Assembly (NCBI GenBank): GCA_000424365.1
Contig: AUJT01000003.1
Location: 186,001 to 250,000 of the forward strand
From: Lachnospiraceae bacterium NK4A144
GTDB taxonomy: Bacteria > Bacillota > Clostridia > Lachnospirales > Lachnospiraceae
Direction: 5' to 3'
Length of the DNA stretch: 64,000 nucleotides
The notes under the pieces were generated by a model. The model made no database searches and had not been told where the DNA came from. It worked only from the letters and a program-made list of their open reading frames with translations. Shown here in pieces: positions 53,961 to 62,790 of this stretch. A program made the translations under genes and the position numbers. Position 1 is the stretch's first letter. Every line of letters starts with the position of its first letter.

Positions 53961-55367
53961 TTACGACCTTGCTGTCTCTGCAGCAAGTACTTCAACCTCC
54001 GACTGCTCTACATCATTCTTTAATGCATCCTGTCTTCTAATCTCGAGCTCTGCACGGATCTCAGGATATTTCTGATCAAGGTGATAGAAAACATTTATCA
54101 CTGCCACACTGAGCATCAGTATTACCGGCAGACCGATATAGCAAAATTCGATCGCTCTGCAAGCAGATGCTGTCTGATACTCTGCGCCTCCTACATATCC
54201 TCCTGCATTAAGGATAGCAGTGATGAGGAGTGATACCAGTGAATTTGCGATCTTTATGCTAAATCCGATAAATGCCATGAGGAATCCCTGTATCCTGACT
54301 CCATTTTTCCACTCACCATAGTCAACTGCTTCGGCACACATTACATAAATAATGCCATTGATAAATGCGAGACCAACAGATGCGATTACTGAAAATGCGA
54401 TAACAAGAACTATATTATTCTTTCCAGCCAATGTTCCAAGAGAGCCTGCAACTGACAGCACTGCTCCGACGCATACAAGATTTCTCTTTCCGATCTTTGA
54501 TGCGATAAAGGGAATCGTAAGTGTGATCGGGATACCTATGATATTTGATACAGAAAGCAGAGTTGATGTTATTCCGGAATTTTTCAGAACATTTGCCGCA
54601 AAATAAACTGTTGTAGTTGATTTTATTACTACCACTGCGATAGTGAACAATGAAGTAAGTGCGCAGATGATCCACGGACCGTTCTTCATTGCCTTGATCA
54701 TGTCCACAGCTGTTACTTTCTGACCGGACTCGGTATTCATACGCTCTCTAGTATTTAGCCCGTCGATCATGATGAGAACTGCACCTACGATACCAAAAAC
54801 AGTAGCAACTATTCCATAACCCATATATTCATTGCCGTTTCCGAGGATTTTTACAAGACTCAGGGCAAATGCTGCAACCGCCAGCTGTCCGAAATTTGTT
54901 CCGAGACTTCCGCACATATTTACACCTAGACGATCCTTGGAATCATCAGTCATCGCTGTAAGAAGTACGTTCTGCGGTATGAGAACAGCTGTGTATGCCA
55001 ATGTATAAAGAACATAAGTCACAAGCGCATATATGTACTTTGTAGTGCTGTCAGCACTCGGTATATGAAACATGAAAAAGCAGATCACAGCCATTGGTAT
55101 CGCACCAAACAAAATATACGGTCTGCATTTTCCGAAGCGGCTTTTTGTATTATCAACGATAACACCCATAAGAACATCTGAAACCGCGTCTGCAATACCA
55201 CCTACCATCATGATCGTTCCTACCTGGATGAGTCCCAGCTTTATCACATCCGTGTAGAAATACATCATAAAAGTCGAAACAATCGTTGTTGCCAGGCAGA
55301 TTCCCATATTACCTGAACCATAGCTTATCTTTTCCAAAAGTGACATTTTATTACTTTTCGTACCCAT
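53961..55367 (-). CDS. GPH-family sugar:cation symporter (MFS)
   Basis: 468 residues from the ATG at 55367, behind GGAGG; the frame to 55394 lacks a site. About twelve membrane helices with GPH features (EKISYGSGNMGICLA and DAVSDVLMGVIVDNTKSRFGKCRPYILFG). It would import a glycoside, pentoside or hexuronide, most likely an acylated xylo-oligosaccharide given the esterases behind it. Confidence 0.9.
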   Translation of the reverse strand: MGTKSNKMSLLEKISYGSGNMGICLATTIVSTFMMYFYTDVIKLGLIQVGTIMMVGGIADAVSDVLMGVIVDNTKSRFGKCRPYILFGAIPMAVICFFMFHIPSADSTTKYIYALVTYVLYTLAYTAVLIPQNVLLTAMTDDSKDRLGVNMCGSLGTNFGQLAVAAFALSLVKILGNGNEYMGYGIVATVFGIVGAVLIMIDGLNTRERMNTESGQKVTAVDMIKAMKNGPWIICALTSLFTIAVVVIKSTTTVYFAANVLKNSGITSTLLSVSNIIGIPITLTIPFIASKIGKRNLVCVGAVLSVAGSLGTLAGKNNIVLVIAFSVIASVGLAFINGIIYVMCAEAVDYGEWKNGVRIQGFLMAFIGFSIKIANSLVSLLITAILNAGGYVGGAEYQTASACRAIEFCYIGLPVILMLSVAVINVFYHLDQKYPEIRAELEIRRQDALKNDVEQSEVEVLAAETARS

Positions 55368-55416
55368 AAAAGACCTCCAGATGATATATGTCATTTACGG
55401 GTATATTATGCGGTTA

Positions 55417-55500
55417 TTACCATTCAATCTCTTTCCCTTTATGATCATCCGGCTTGTCATTTTTTGATATTTTTAAATTTACCATATCAAAAAACGACAC
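55417..55500 (-). CDS. possible 27-residue small protein
   Basis: GTG start 6 bases after AAGGAGGG, one of the best ribosome sites in the region, then 27 codons ending in a stop. The product is polar and charged, starting MSFFDMVNLKISKND and ending KEIEW. It lies 30 bp after the helicase stop and 49 bp before the symporter. It could be a leader peptide or a small protein. I recognise no family. Confidence 0.45.
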   Translation of the reverse strand: MSFFDMVNLKISKNDKPDDHKGKEIEW

Positions 55501-55530
55501 TGTTATCCCTCCTTACTTTAAGCATCTTCA

Positions 55531-57855
55531 TTAAGTGATTCTTAAATGTGCGAAGACCTTCCACTCGCGCACCCGCTTCAGCATCCCCTCAATATCGAGG
55601 ACACCATAGGCAAATCCTTTCCTTACAAGCTCCTTCGGCAGAAAATCATCATATTTCTCAAAAACCGGAACCTCATTCGGAAAAAGCAGGTCCATAGGAT
55701 CAAGAGGCATATCAGCAGCCTGAATCACAATATCAAAAAACTCATTGCGGCTTGCTTTCATAGTAAACTGGATAAAATACGGTCGCGATGCATCAAACCC
55801 TTTCATGGCGAGGAGCTGCCCGCATCTGAGACGCAGGAAACGCTCCAGCGCCAGAAAAGCATAAGTCCCAAGCCACGGGAAAAGAGCCCACATATTTCCG
55901 CCAAGAGAAATAAGAGGATTCTGTAAAATACCCGAGGCGCGGACCGCATTACGGGCAGAAGAAAGCCGCGCGGTGGCATTCTGCATGAGATAAGGATAAA
56001 ACCTGTCTTCAGACAGAACTGCCTTCATACGCTCCAAAATATGAGTATTAATATCACCGGGGCACTCGCCAAAATAAGCCGGAACATTGCCTTTGATAAG
56101 CTCGCAATAAACCTCATGACGCTTGTGATCAACCTCGGTCACAACCCACACATGACCGGCAATAGCGATTTTTTCACCCGCAGGAGGCGGCATAACGATA
56201 GTACCAAGCTCCTGAGATTCGCATCTCACTTTGTACTCCTCGTTCTCCTGAAAAACAGCATAAAACTTAAAATTATTCGTGATCCGTTCACCGGTAAGCC
56301 CTACAATAAGTCCCTGTCTCTCGGTCCACTGGATATGATCAGTCTCTAGAAGGTGACGCAGGAGCACACGGAAATCATCCTGACTCACCCGGTAAAACAC
56401 GCTAAGAGACAAAACACGTGAAGCAAGCTCGGCAGGAGTCATCTCGCCGCCGGAAGCAAGTGTGCTCATAGTCTGGTGATAAAGAAGGCTGTACGGAAGC
56501 CTGTCGAGGCGAGGAGGTTCAACCCACTTTTCCTCCAGATAAACCTGTATGAGGGCGATACCCTGTAAAAGTTTCCACGGGATGCACTCAGGAAGCATGG
56601 CACGTGGTTCCGGCGGATCCTCACGCATGACAAACCACATCTCAGGCGGAAGATCTCTTCGCCCGGTACGTCCCATACGCTGTAAAAAAGAAGAAACGGT
56701 AAACGGTGCATCTATCTGAAAGGCTCTTTCAAGCCGTCCAATATCAATACCAAGCTCTAAAGCAGACGTAGTAACGGTAGTAAGATAAGTATCCTCATCC
56801 TTCATCAGCTCCTCAGCAGACTGCCGATAGGACGCAGAAAGATTACCGTGATGGATGAGAAACCTGTCGGGTTCGTGCTTTGCTTCACAGTACTGGCGGA
56901 GAGTAGTGGTCACTGCCTCCGCATCCTCTCTGGAATTGCAGAAAACAAGACATTTTTTGCCTCGAGTATGCTCAAAAATATATCCGATTCCCGGATCAGC
57001 GGCGAGAGGCGCACTGTCAGACGCCTGTTCAAGAACCGGAAGAGGAATATTTACGTTGTCGCATTCCGGACTCACGTGATTAATAACATCCACATCAATG
57101 ATATTTTCATCATTGAAAGTTGTATTTTTTCTGACAGGATCAGTTGCCTGAGGACCGGATACATAAAAATGTTCCATGGAAATACGCCAGGTCTGCCCCT
57201 TGCTTTCGATCACAGGGATCACGGTTCCGCGTCCCGTACCGGATGCAAGAAATTTACCGGTCATCTCGGGATCACCTATAGTCGCGGAGAGACCGATACG
57301 ACGTGGATTTACACCTGCCATTCGTGCAAGACGTTCGATAAGGCAGATGGTCTGACCGCCACGATCGCCGCGCATCAGGGAATGAACTTCATCAATGACG
57401 ATAAAACGCAGATCCCCGAAAAGTTTGGGGATAATAGCGTGTTTATGCAGCATCAGAGCTTCCAGAGACTCCGGTGTGATCTGTAGGATTCCGGAAGGAT
57501 TTTTCAGCATCTTGCTTTTATGAGACTGTGAAACATCACCATGCCAGTGCCAGACAGGGATCTCAGCCTCTTCACAAAGTTCCAGAAGTCGTCCGAACTG
57601 GTCATTTATCAAAGCTTTCAGCGGACCGATGTAAATGGCGCCGATGGAAGAGGGAGGTTCTTCTGAAAAAAGCGTTAGAATAGGAAAAAATGCAGCCTCA
57701 GTTTTTCCGGACGCGGTTGACGCAGAGAGCAGCACATTGTCATCGGTATTAAAGATGGCATCACCAGCCGCAACCTGAATAGCACGCAGGTTTTCCCATT
57801 CATGTTCATATATGAAATCCTGTATAAAAGGAGCATATCTGTTAAAAATATTCAT
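55531..57855 (-). CDS. Lhr/BrxHI-like DEVH-box helicase
   Basis: 774 residues. Superfamily 2 motor with motif I SASTASGKTEAA, motif II DEVHS, motif III SATIGDPE, and motif VI QRMGRTGRRD, followed by Lhr-type C-terminal domains. It resembles BrxHI, the Lhr-like helicase of type 2 BREX, and the helicases that accompany TerB/BrxD pairs. Its ATG overlaps the end of the LysR gene by 4 bp. It is oriented opposite to the TerB and BrxD-like genes, 6 kb away. Confidence 0.88.
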   Translation of the reverse strand: MNIFNRYAPFIQDFIYEHEWENLRAIQVAAGDAIFNTDDNVLLSASTASGKTEAAFFPILTLFSEEPPSSIGAIYIGPLKALINDQFGRLLELCEEAEIPVWHWHGDVSQSHKSKMLKNPSGILQITPESLEALMLHKHAIIPKLFGDLRFIVIDEVHSLMRGDRGGQTICLIERLARMAGVNPRRIGLSATIGDPEMTGKFLASGTGRGTVIPVIESKGQTWRISMEHFYVSGPQATDPVRKNTTFNDENIIDVDVINHVSPECDNVNIPLPVLEQASDSAPLAADPGIGYIFEHTRGKKCLVFCNSREDAEAVTTTLRQYCEAKHEPDRFLIHHGNLSASYRQSAEELMKDEDTYLTTVTTSALELGIDIGRLERAFQIDAPFTVSSFLQRMGRTGRRDLPPEMWFVMREDPPEPRAMLPECIPWKLLQGIALIQVYLEEKWVEPPRLDRLPYSLLYHQTMSTLASGGEMTPAELASRVLSLSVFYRVSQDDFRVLLRHLLETDHIQWTERQGLIVGLTGERITNNFKFYAVFQENEEYKVRCESQELGTIVMPPPAGEKIAIAGHVWVVTEVDHKRHEVYCELIKGNVPAYFGECPGDINTHILERMKAVLSEDRFYPYLMQNATARLSSARNAVRASGILQNPLISLGGNMWALFPWLGTYAFLALERFLRLRCGQLLAMKGFDASRPYFIQFTMKASRNEFFDIVIQAADMPLDPMDLLFPNEVPVFEKYDDFLPKELVRKGFAYGVLDIEGMLKRVREWKVFAHLRIT

Positions 57856-58730
57856 AGGCTCTCTCCTATTTCATTCCTAAAACACTCAAAAAACGCTTCA
57901 GCACTTTCGGACAAAACTCTGTCCCGGCGTTTTGCGATGCAGATGGTGCTTGTTAGTTCGGTTTCTGAGAGTTCTCTGTATGATAGATTATGAGCGAGTG
58001 GCATTATTGATGCAGGGAGTAGTGCAACTCCTACTCCTGCTTCTGCCCATTGGAGCGTGGTCCTGGCATCATCGTTTATACATCTGATATTTGGCGAAAG
58101 TTTTTCCCGTGAGAACAGTTCTTTTATTATTTTTTCCCATCGTCGATAAATGATCAAAGGATGGTCTTTCAAATCCTTAAATGAAATCGTGCCTTTGGGC
58201 AGTTTTTCTATATACTGCTCTGTTGCAGCAGCGATTATCCTATCGGTCTTTATATTCAAAATATCAAGTTCAGCACCGGGAAAGGGCGTACGAATTACTG
58301 CCAGTTCTATTTTTTGCTTTTCGAGAGCATTTAACAACTGATAGGTGTTGCCGTCATATATTTTGAATTGTATTCTTTCATGACTCTTTCTGAAGCGATT
58401 CAGTCCGTGAAAGAATTCTTCGCATGATGCAGAAGATACAACTCCTATACGCAGGCTCCCTTTCCGGCCTGTTCGCAGATTTTTCATTTCTTCTGCGGCA
58501 TTGTCACGTAAATCAAGTATTCGGATTGCATAGTCATAGAAATGATGGCCCGCTTCTGTTAGACGTATCTGACGGGCACCTCTTTCAAATAGCTTTAGAC
58601 CGAATTCTTCTTCCAGATTATGCAGTTGGAGTGACAGTGGAGGCTGTGTCATATTTAGGCGCCTTGCAGCTCCTGATATTGTACCTTCTTCTACAACGGT
58701 TACAAAGTATGTTAATTGCTCAAGATTCAT
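57852..58730 (-). CDS. LysR-family transcriptional regulator
   Basis: 292 residues from the ATG at 58730, with AGGAG 5 bases upstream. The N-terminal helix-turn-helix (LTYFVTVVEEGTISGAARRLNMTQPPLS) precedes the effector domain. Ending inside the helicase start codon makes it part of the helicase transcript. A LysR regulator coupled to such a helicase is uncommon. It may instead control the divergent ABC exporter genes. Confidence 0.93.
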   Translation of the reverse strand: MNLEQLTYFVTVVEEGTISGAARRLNMTQPPLSLQLHNLEEEFGLKLFERGARQIRLTEAGHHFYDYAIRILDLRDNAAEEMKNLRTGRKGSLRIGVVSSASCEEFFHGLNRFRKSHERIQFKIYDGNTYQLLNALEKQKIELAVIRTPFPGAELDILNIKTDRIIAAATEQYIEKLPKGTISFKDLKDHPLIIYRRWEKIIKELFSREKLSPNIRCINDDARTTLQWAEAGVGVALLPASIMPLAHNLSYRELSETELTSTICIAKRRDRVLSESAEAFFECFRNEIGESL

Positions 58731-58760
58731 CAAGGCTCCTTTTGTTAATCCATATAAAAG

Positions 58761-58943
58761 ATGTAAGGGTCAAAAGTAAATTTTGCCCCTTACTGATGTC
58801 ACGGATTGCTACATTGCTACGCAATTCCCGCAATCCTAAAACACTCGCATTCCGCGTAATAACGCTACTTGCTCGTGTTTTGCGGGTCCCAAGGTCTCAA
58901 TCCTCTTTGTGCAAGCACAATCGGATTTTGACCCTGACATCAT
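58761..58943 (+). repeat. dispersed structured repeat family B, copy B2
   Basis: Matches 45815-45987 in the same orientation. Nested hairpin GGATTGC (58803-58809) with GCAATCC (58830-58836) encloses ATTGC/GCAAT around TAC. A second hairpin has AACAC.../...GTGTT ends and GCGT/ACGC inside. TTGTGC-AA-GCACAA is followed by TTTTGACCCTGACATCAT. Confidence 0.82.
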
Positions 58944-59029
58944 ATAAAATCAATATAGTTCGTAATTTAATATATATAAATACTATATATACATCCGTGC
59001 TAAGATATCAAGCAGAGATAGAAATGAGC
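58944..59029. other. AT-rich spacer
   Basis: Runs of TATATA between repeat B2 and the ABC exporter leader. It probably holds the exporter promoter, but no single -35/-10 pair stands out. Confidence 0.35.
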
Positions 59030-59104
59030 CTAGTACCGTCCAAGAATGCGAAGCATGATTGGTAACGGTACTGGCAACAGACCGGTTTAAGACAAATATA
59101 AACC
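59030..59104 (+). promoter_or_regulatory. two-hairpin leader of the ABC exporter operon
   Basis: AGTACCGT (59032-59039) pairs with ACGGTACT (59065-59072), extended outward to 59030/59074, enclosing CAA/TTG and ATGC-GAA-GCAT. GGTTTA (59084-59089) pairs with TAAACC (59099-59104). No poly-T tail follows either stem. It may be a cis-regulatory RNA, but no known riboswitch is recognised. Confidence 0.45.
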
Positions 59105-59127
59105 AGTGTTTATAGATGAGGTGCATC

Positions 59128-60885
59128 GTGAAAACAGTTTTGACATTTTTGAGAAATTACAAAAAAGAAGCAATCCTGTCACCGACCTTCAAGCTGATGG
59201 AATCGCTGATGGATCTGATCACTCCGCTTGTTGTTGCGGCGATAATTAATAAGGGCATTGTTAACGCAGATTTTACTTATGTGGTACAGAGCTTTTTCTT
59301 TTTGATCCTTCTTGCTGCGCTGGGTCTTGGATTTTCTTTTACAGCCCAGTGGTTTGCGGCTAAAGCCAGTGTCGGCGTCGCTACAGAGCTTCGACAGTCA
59401 CTTTTTGATCATATCCAGAGCTTATCCTGCTCAGAACTCGATACTATTGGCACTGATACGCTGATAACACGTATGACAAGTGACGTAAATCAGGTGCAGA
59501 ACGGCGTTAATATGACACTCCGACTGCTCCTCCGGAGCCCGTTTATCGTGTTTGGTGCCATGATCATGGCATTTACTATCGACTTTAAATGTGCGCTGAT
59601 CTTTGCGGTGATCATACCTATCCTGAGTGTTGTGGTCTACGGGATCATGCTCATGAGCATACCGCTTTTTTCCAAGGTGCAGTCATCACTTGATACACTT
59701 CTCGGAACAACCCGCGAAAACCTAACCGGTGTGCGTGTTGTCCGTGCTTTCTGTAAGGAAAAAGAGTCAATAGACGAATTTGACCGTCAGAGTGAGGCTC
59801 TTACAAAGATGAATGAATTTGTAGGAAGACTTTCTGCTCTGATGAATCCCGCAACCTATGCGCTGATCAATATAGCAACCATTTTTCTGATCCGTGAGGG
59901 TGCTATTCGCGTAAATATCGGCGGGATAGCCCAGGGAGATCTGGTAGCACTTTATAACTACATGGCTCAGATCATAGTCGAGCTTATAAAGCTTGCCTCT
60001 CTCATCATCACTATAAATAAAGCTCTTGCCTGTGCTAAACGAGTAGAAAGCGTTCTCGATGTAAAACCCGGAATGACATATCCTGATTCCATTTTAACAG
60101 AGAGCGACAGTGATATCGAAGTAGAATTCCGCAATGTTTCGTTTTCATATGCTGGTTCGGATGAAGATGCCATTACTGATATCAGCTTTTCTGTAAAGAA
60201 AGGTCAGACCGTTGGTATCATCGGCGGAACCGGTAGCGGTAAATCAACCATAGTTAATCTGATCCCGAGATTTTACGACGCAACATCCGGTCAGGTATTG
60301 GTGAACGGTCAGGATGTAAAGACTTATACGGAAGGTTCTCTCATAAAACGGGTTGGAGTTGTCCCTCAGAAAGCAGTTCTTTTTGAAGGCACGATCCGCG
60401 ACAATATGCTTTGGGGAAATGAAGATGCTACTGATGAAGATATCTGGAACGCCCTCGAAACTGCGCAGGGACGTGAAGTTGTCGAAGGTAAAGACAATAA
60501 GCTCGATGAAAGGGTAAGTCAGGGCGGACGAAATTTCTCCGGCGGTCAAAAACAGCGACTGACCATCGCCCGGGCGCTTGTACGAAAGCCGGAAATACTG
60601 ATCCTCGATGACTCTGCAAGTGCACTCGATTTCGCAACGGATCTGAAACTCCGTCGTGCTATTGCAGGACTTGATGGAAATATGACCGTATTTATCGTCT
60701 CGCAGCGAGCATCCAGTGTACGTGCTGCAGATATGATACTTGTCCTTGATGACGGAAAGATAGCCGGACACGGAACTCATGATGAATTGTTGGAATCATG
60801 TGAAGTTTATCAGGAAATCTACTATTCTCAGGCTCCGGAAGAACGAAAGAACAAAACAGTAAACAGGAAGGAGGCACTGGCATGA
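59128..60885 (+). CDS. ABC exporter half-transporter with degenerate ATP site
   Basis: 585 residues from a GTG with GAGG 6 bases upstream; an ATG at 59116 is in frame but the ribosome site overlaps it. Six membrane helices precede a nucleotide-binding domain with Walker A IGGTGSGKST and signature FSGGQKQR. Walker B reads ILILDDSAS, so the catalytic Glu is replaced by Asp. That is usual for the degenerate half of heterodimeric multidrug-type exporters such as BmrC or TM287. It overlaps the partner gene by 4 bp. Confidence 0.93.
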   Translation: MKTVLTFLRNYKKEAILSPTFKLMESLMDLITPLVVAAIINKGIVNADFTYVVQSFFFLILLAALGLGFSFTAQWFAAKASVGVATELRQSLFDHIQSLSCSELDTIGTDTLITRMTSDVNQVQNGVNMTLRLLLRSPFIVFGAMIMAFTIDFKCALIFAVIIPILSVVVYGIMLMSIPLFSKVQSSLDTLLGTTRENLTGVRVVRAFCKEKESIDEFDRQSEALTKMNEFVGRLSALMNPATYALINIATIFLIREGAIRVNIGGIAQGDLVALYNYMAQIIVELIKLASLIITINKALACAKRVESVLDVKPGMTYPDSILTESDSDIEVEFRNVSFSYAGSDEDAITDISFSVKKGQTVGIIGGTGSGKSTIVNLIPRFYDATSGQVLVNGQDVKTYTEGSLIKRVGVVPQKAVLFEGTIRDNMLWGNEDATDEDIWNALETAQGREVVEGKDNKLDERVSQGGRNFSGGQKQRLTIARALVRKPEILILDDSASALDFATDLKLRRAIAGLDGNMTVFIVSQRASSVRAADMILVLDDGKIAGHGTHDELLESCEVYQEIYYSQAPEERKNKTVNRKEALA

Positions 60886-62636
60886 AAACAGATAGTAATA
60901 GCAAAAGCAACAGCCGTGATACTCTTTTCAAAGTAATGAAGGTCATTGGAAATTATAAAATACTCCTTGCGCTCAGCATCATCCTTGCCGGCATTTCCGT
61001 AGTCCTTCAGCTCTATGTTCCTATTCTTTTTGGTAAGGCTATAGATCAGATAATCGCAAAGGGCAGGGTTGATTTTGATGCCGTGGCACAGTACGCTTCA
61101 CAGATACTGGTACTGATACTTATCGCATCACTTGCTACATGGTTCATGAATCTCATTAATAACCGCCTGGCATACAGAACTGTACAGGATATCCGTGCAA
61201 AAGCCATACGTCAGCTTCAGGTACTTCCGCTCAGTTATCTTGATTCTCACAGTAACGGAGACATTGTACAGAGAGTTATCGCCGACGTAGATCAGCTGTC
61301 CGACGGACTTCTGCTTGGATTTACTCAGCTTTTCTCAGGAATTGTCACGATAGCAGTCACTTTGATATTTATGTTTTCAAAAAATGTTCTGATAACCGCT
61401 ATGATCATTGTGATGACTCCTCTGAGTTTCCTTGTAGCGAAGTTCATCGCCTCCAGATCATTTAATATGTTCAAAAAACAGACTGAGACCCGAGGAACAC
61501 AGACTGCTCTAATTAACGAACTTATAGGTAATGAAAAAATAGTTAAGGCTTTTGGCTATGAAAAACGAGCCTCTGAACGTTTCAGTACGATCAACGAAGA
61601 ACTCCGTGATTATTCGCAGAAAGCTGTTTTCTTCAGTTCTCTTACGAACCCTTCCACACGTGCCGTAAATAACGTGATCTATGCTCTGGTAGCTTTATTT
61701 GGAGCAAACAGGATTTTAAGCGGCGCTTTGACAGTGGGTGACCTTACGGTTCTCCTTTCATACGCGAACCAGTATATGAAACCTTTTAACGACATCAGCT
61801 CAGTCATTACGGAGCTTCAAAATGCTCTTGCTTGCGCTGCCCGCGTATTTGAGCTCATAGAAGCTGAACCTCAGACCCCCGATGCCGAAAATACTTTACT
61901 TCCGTACAAAGGTCACGTAGATATAGAAAACGTAGATTTCTCCTATATACCTGAAAAACCGCTTATCGAGAATTTTAATTTCCATGCTGAACCCGGAATG
62001 AAGATCGCGATCGTCGGACCCACAGGATGTGGAAAAACTACATTTATAAATCTCCTTATGAGATTCTATGATGTAAATCGCGGTTCTATAAAGATAGATG
62101 GACAGGATATAAACGATGTAACACGTGCTTCTCTCCGACAGAACTTCGGAATGGTCCTTCAGGAAACCTGGCTTAAAAACGGTACTGTCCGTGAGAATAT
62201 CGCATTTGGAAAGCCGGATGCTACAGACGAAGAGATCATACAGGCAGCAAAAGAAGCTCACAGCTGGGAATTTATCAGACGTATGCCGCATAAACTCGAC
62301 ACTGTTCTTACCGATGACAGTCTAAGTCAGGGGCAAAAACAGCTCTTATGCATCACCCGTGTCATGCTCTGCGATCCTTCAATGCTCATTCTCGATGAAG
62401 CAACATCTAGCATCGATACCAGAACAGAAGCTCTTATCCAGAAAGCTTTTGATAAGCTCATGAAGGGCAGGACAAGTTTTGTCGTGGCTCACCGTTTAAG
62501 CACAATCCGTGACGCAGATCAGATCCTCGTAATGAAAGACGGTCACATCATCGAACAGGGTGATCACGATACTCTGCTGCAGAAAAACGGATTCTATGCA
62601 GAACTGTATAAATCTCAGTTTGCCCCCAGCACATAA
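60882..62636 (+). CDS. ABC exporter half-transporter with canonical Walker B
   Basis: 584 residues. Six membrane helices, Walker A VGPTGCGKTT, Walker B MLILDEATSS with the catalytic Glu. The signature is LSQGQKQ, lacking one of the usual glycines. It forms the second half of the heterodimer. Substrate not evident. Confidence 0.93.
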   Translation: MKTDSNSKSNSRDTLFKVMKVIGNYKILLALSIILAGISVVLQLYVPILFGKAIDQIIAKGRVDFDAVAQYASQILVLILIASLATWFMNLINNRLAYRTVQDIRAKAIRQLQVLPLSYLDSHSNGDIVQRVIADVDQLSDGLLLGFTQLFSGIVTIAVTLIFMFSKNVLITAMIIVMTPLSFLVAKFIASRSFNMFKKQTETRGTQTALINELIGNEKIVKAFGYEKRASERFSTINEELRDYSQKAVFFSSLTNPSTRAVNNVIYALVALFGANRILSGALTVGDLTVLLSYANQYMKPFNDISSVITELQNALACAARVFELIEAEPQTPDAENTLLPYKGHVDIENVDFSYIPEKPLIENFNFHAEPGMKIAIVGPTGCGKTTFINLLMRFYDVNRGSIKIDGQDINDVTRASLRQNFGMVLQETWLKNGTVRENIAFGKPDATDEEIIQAAKEAHSWEFIRRMPHKLDTVLTDDSLSQGQKQLLCITRVMLCDPSMLILDEATSSIDTRTEALIQKAFDKLMKGRTSFVVAHRLSTIRDADQILVMKDGHIIEQGDHDTLLQKNGFYAELYKSQFAPST

Positions 62637-62711
62637 CCTGTCACACCGGATCAAAAAAACCGGAAAATGATCCATACACTTATGTTTAAAAAAAAATCCA
62701 AAAAACTCGTA

Positions 62712-62737
62712 TAGACCATCCATTATTTATCCGAAAT
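62712..62737 (+). promoter_or_regulatory. sigma-D/FliA-like promoter of the chemoreceptor
   Basis: TAGA (62712-62715), 14-bp spacer, TCCGAAAT (62730-62737): 9 of 12 positions of the sigma-D consensus, 53 bases before the chemoreceptor start. Confidence 0.45.
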
Positions 62738-62790
62738 GCAACATAGATACTGTGAAGAAACAGCTTATATTCTATGAGGGGTAATTGGTT

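Noticed and set aside
47936-57855. Complete type 2 BREX locus
   Set aside because: Only BrxD-like and BrxHI-like proteins are present; no PglX, PglY, PglZ or PglW in the window.
62640-62672. Terminator after the ABC exporter operon
   Set aside because: Only a 4-bp CCGG/CCGG pairing around an A-run; too weak to call.
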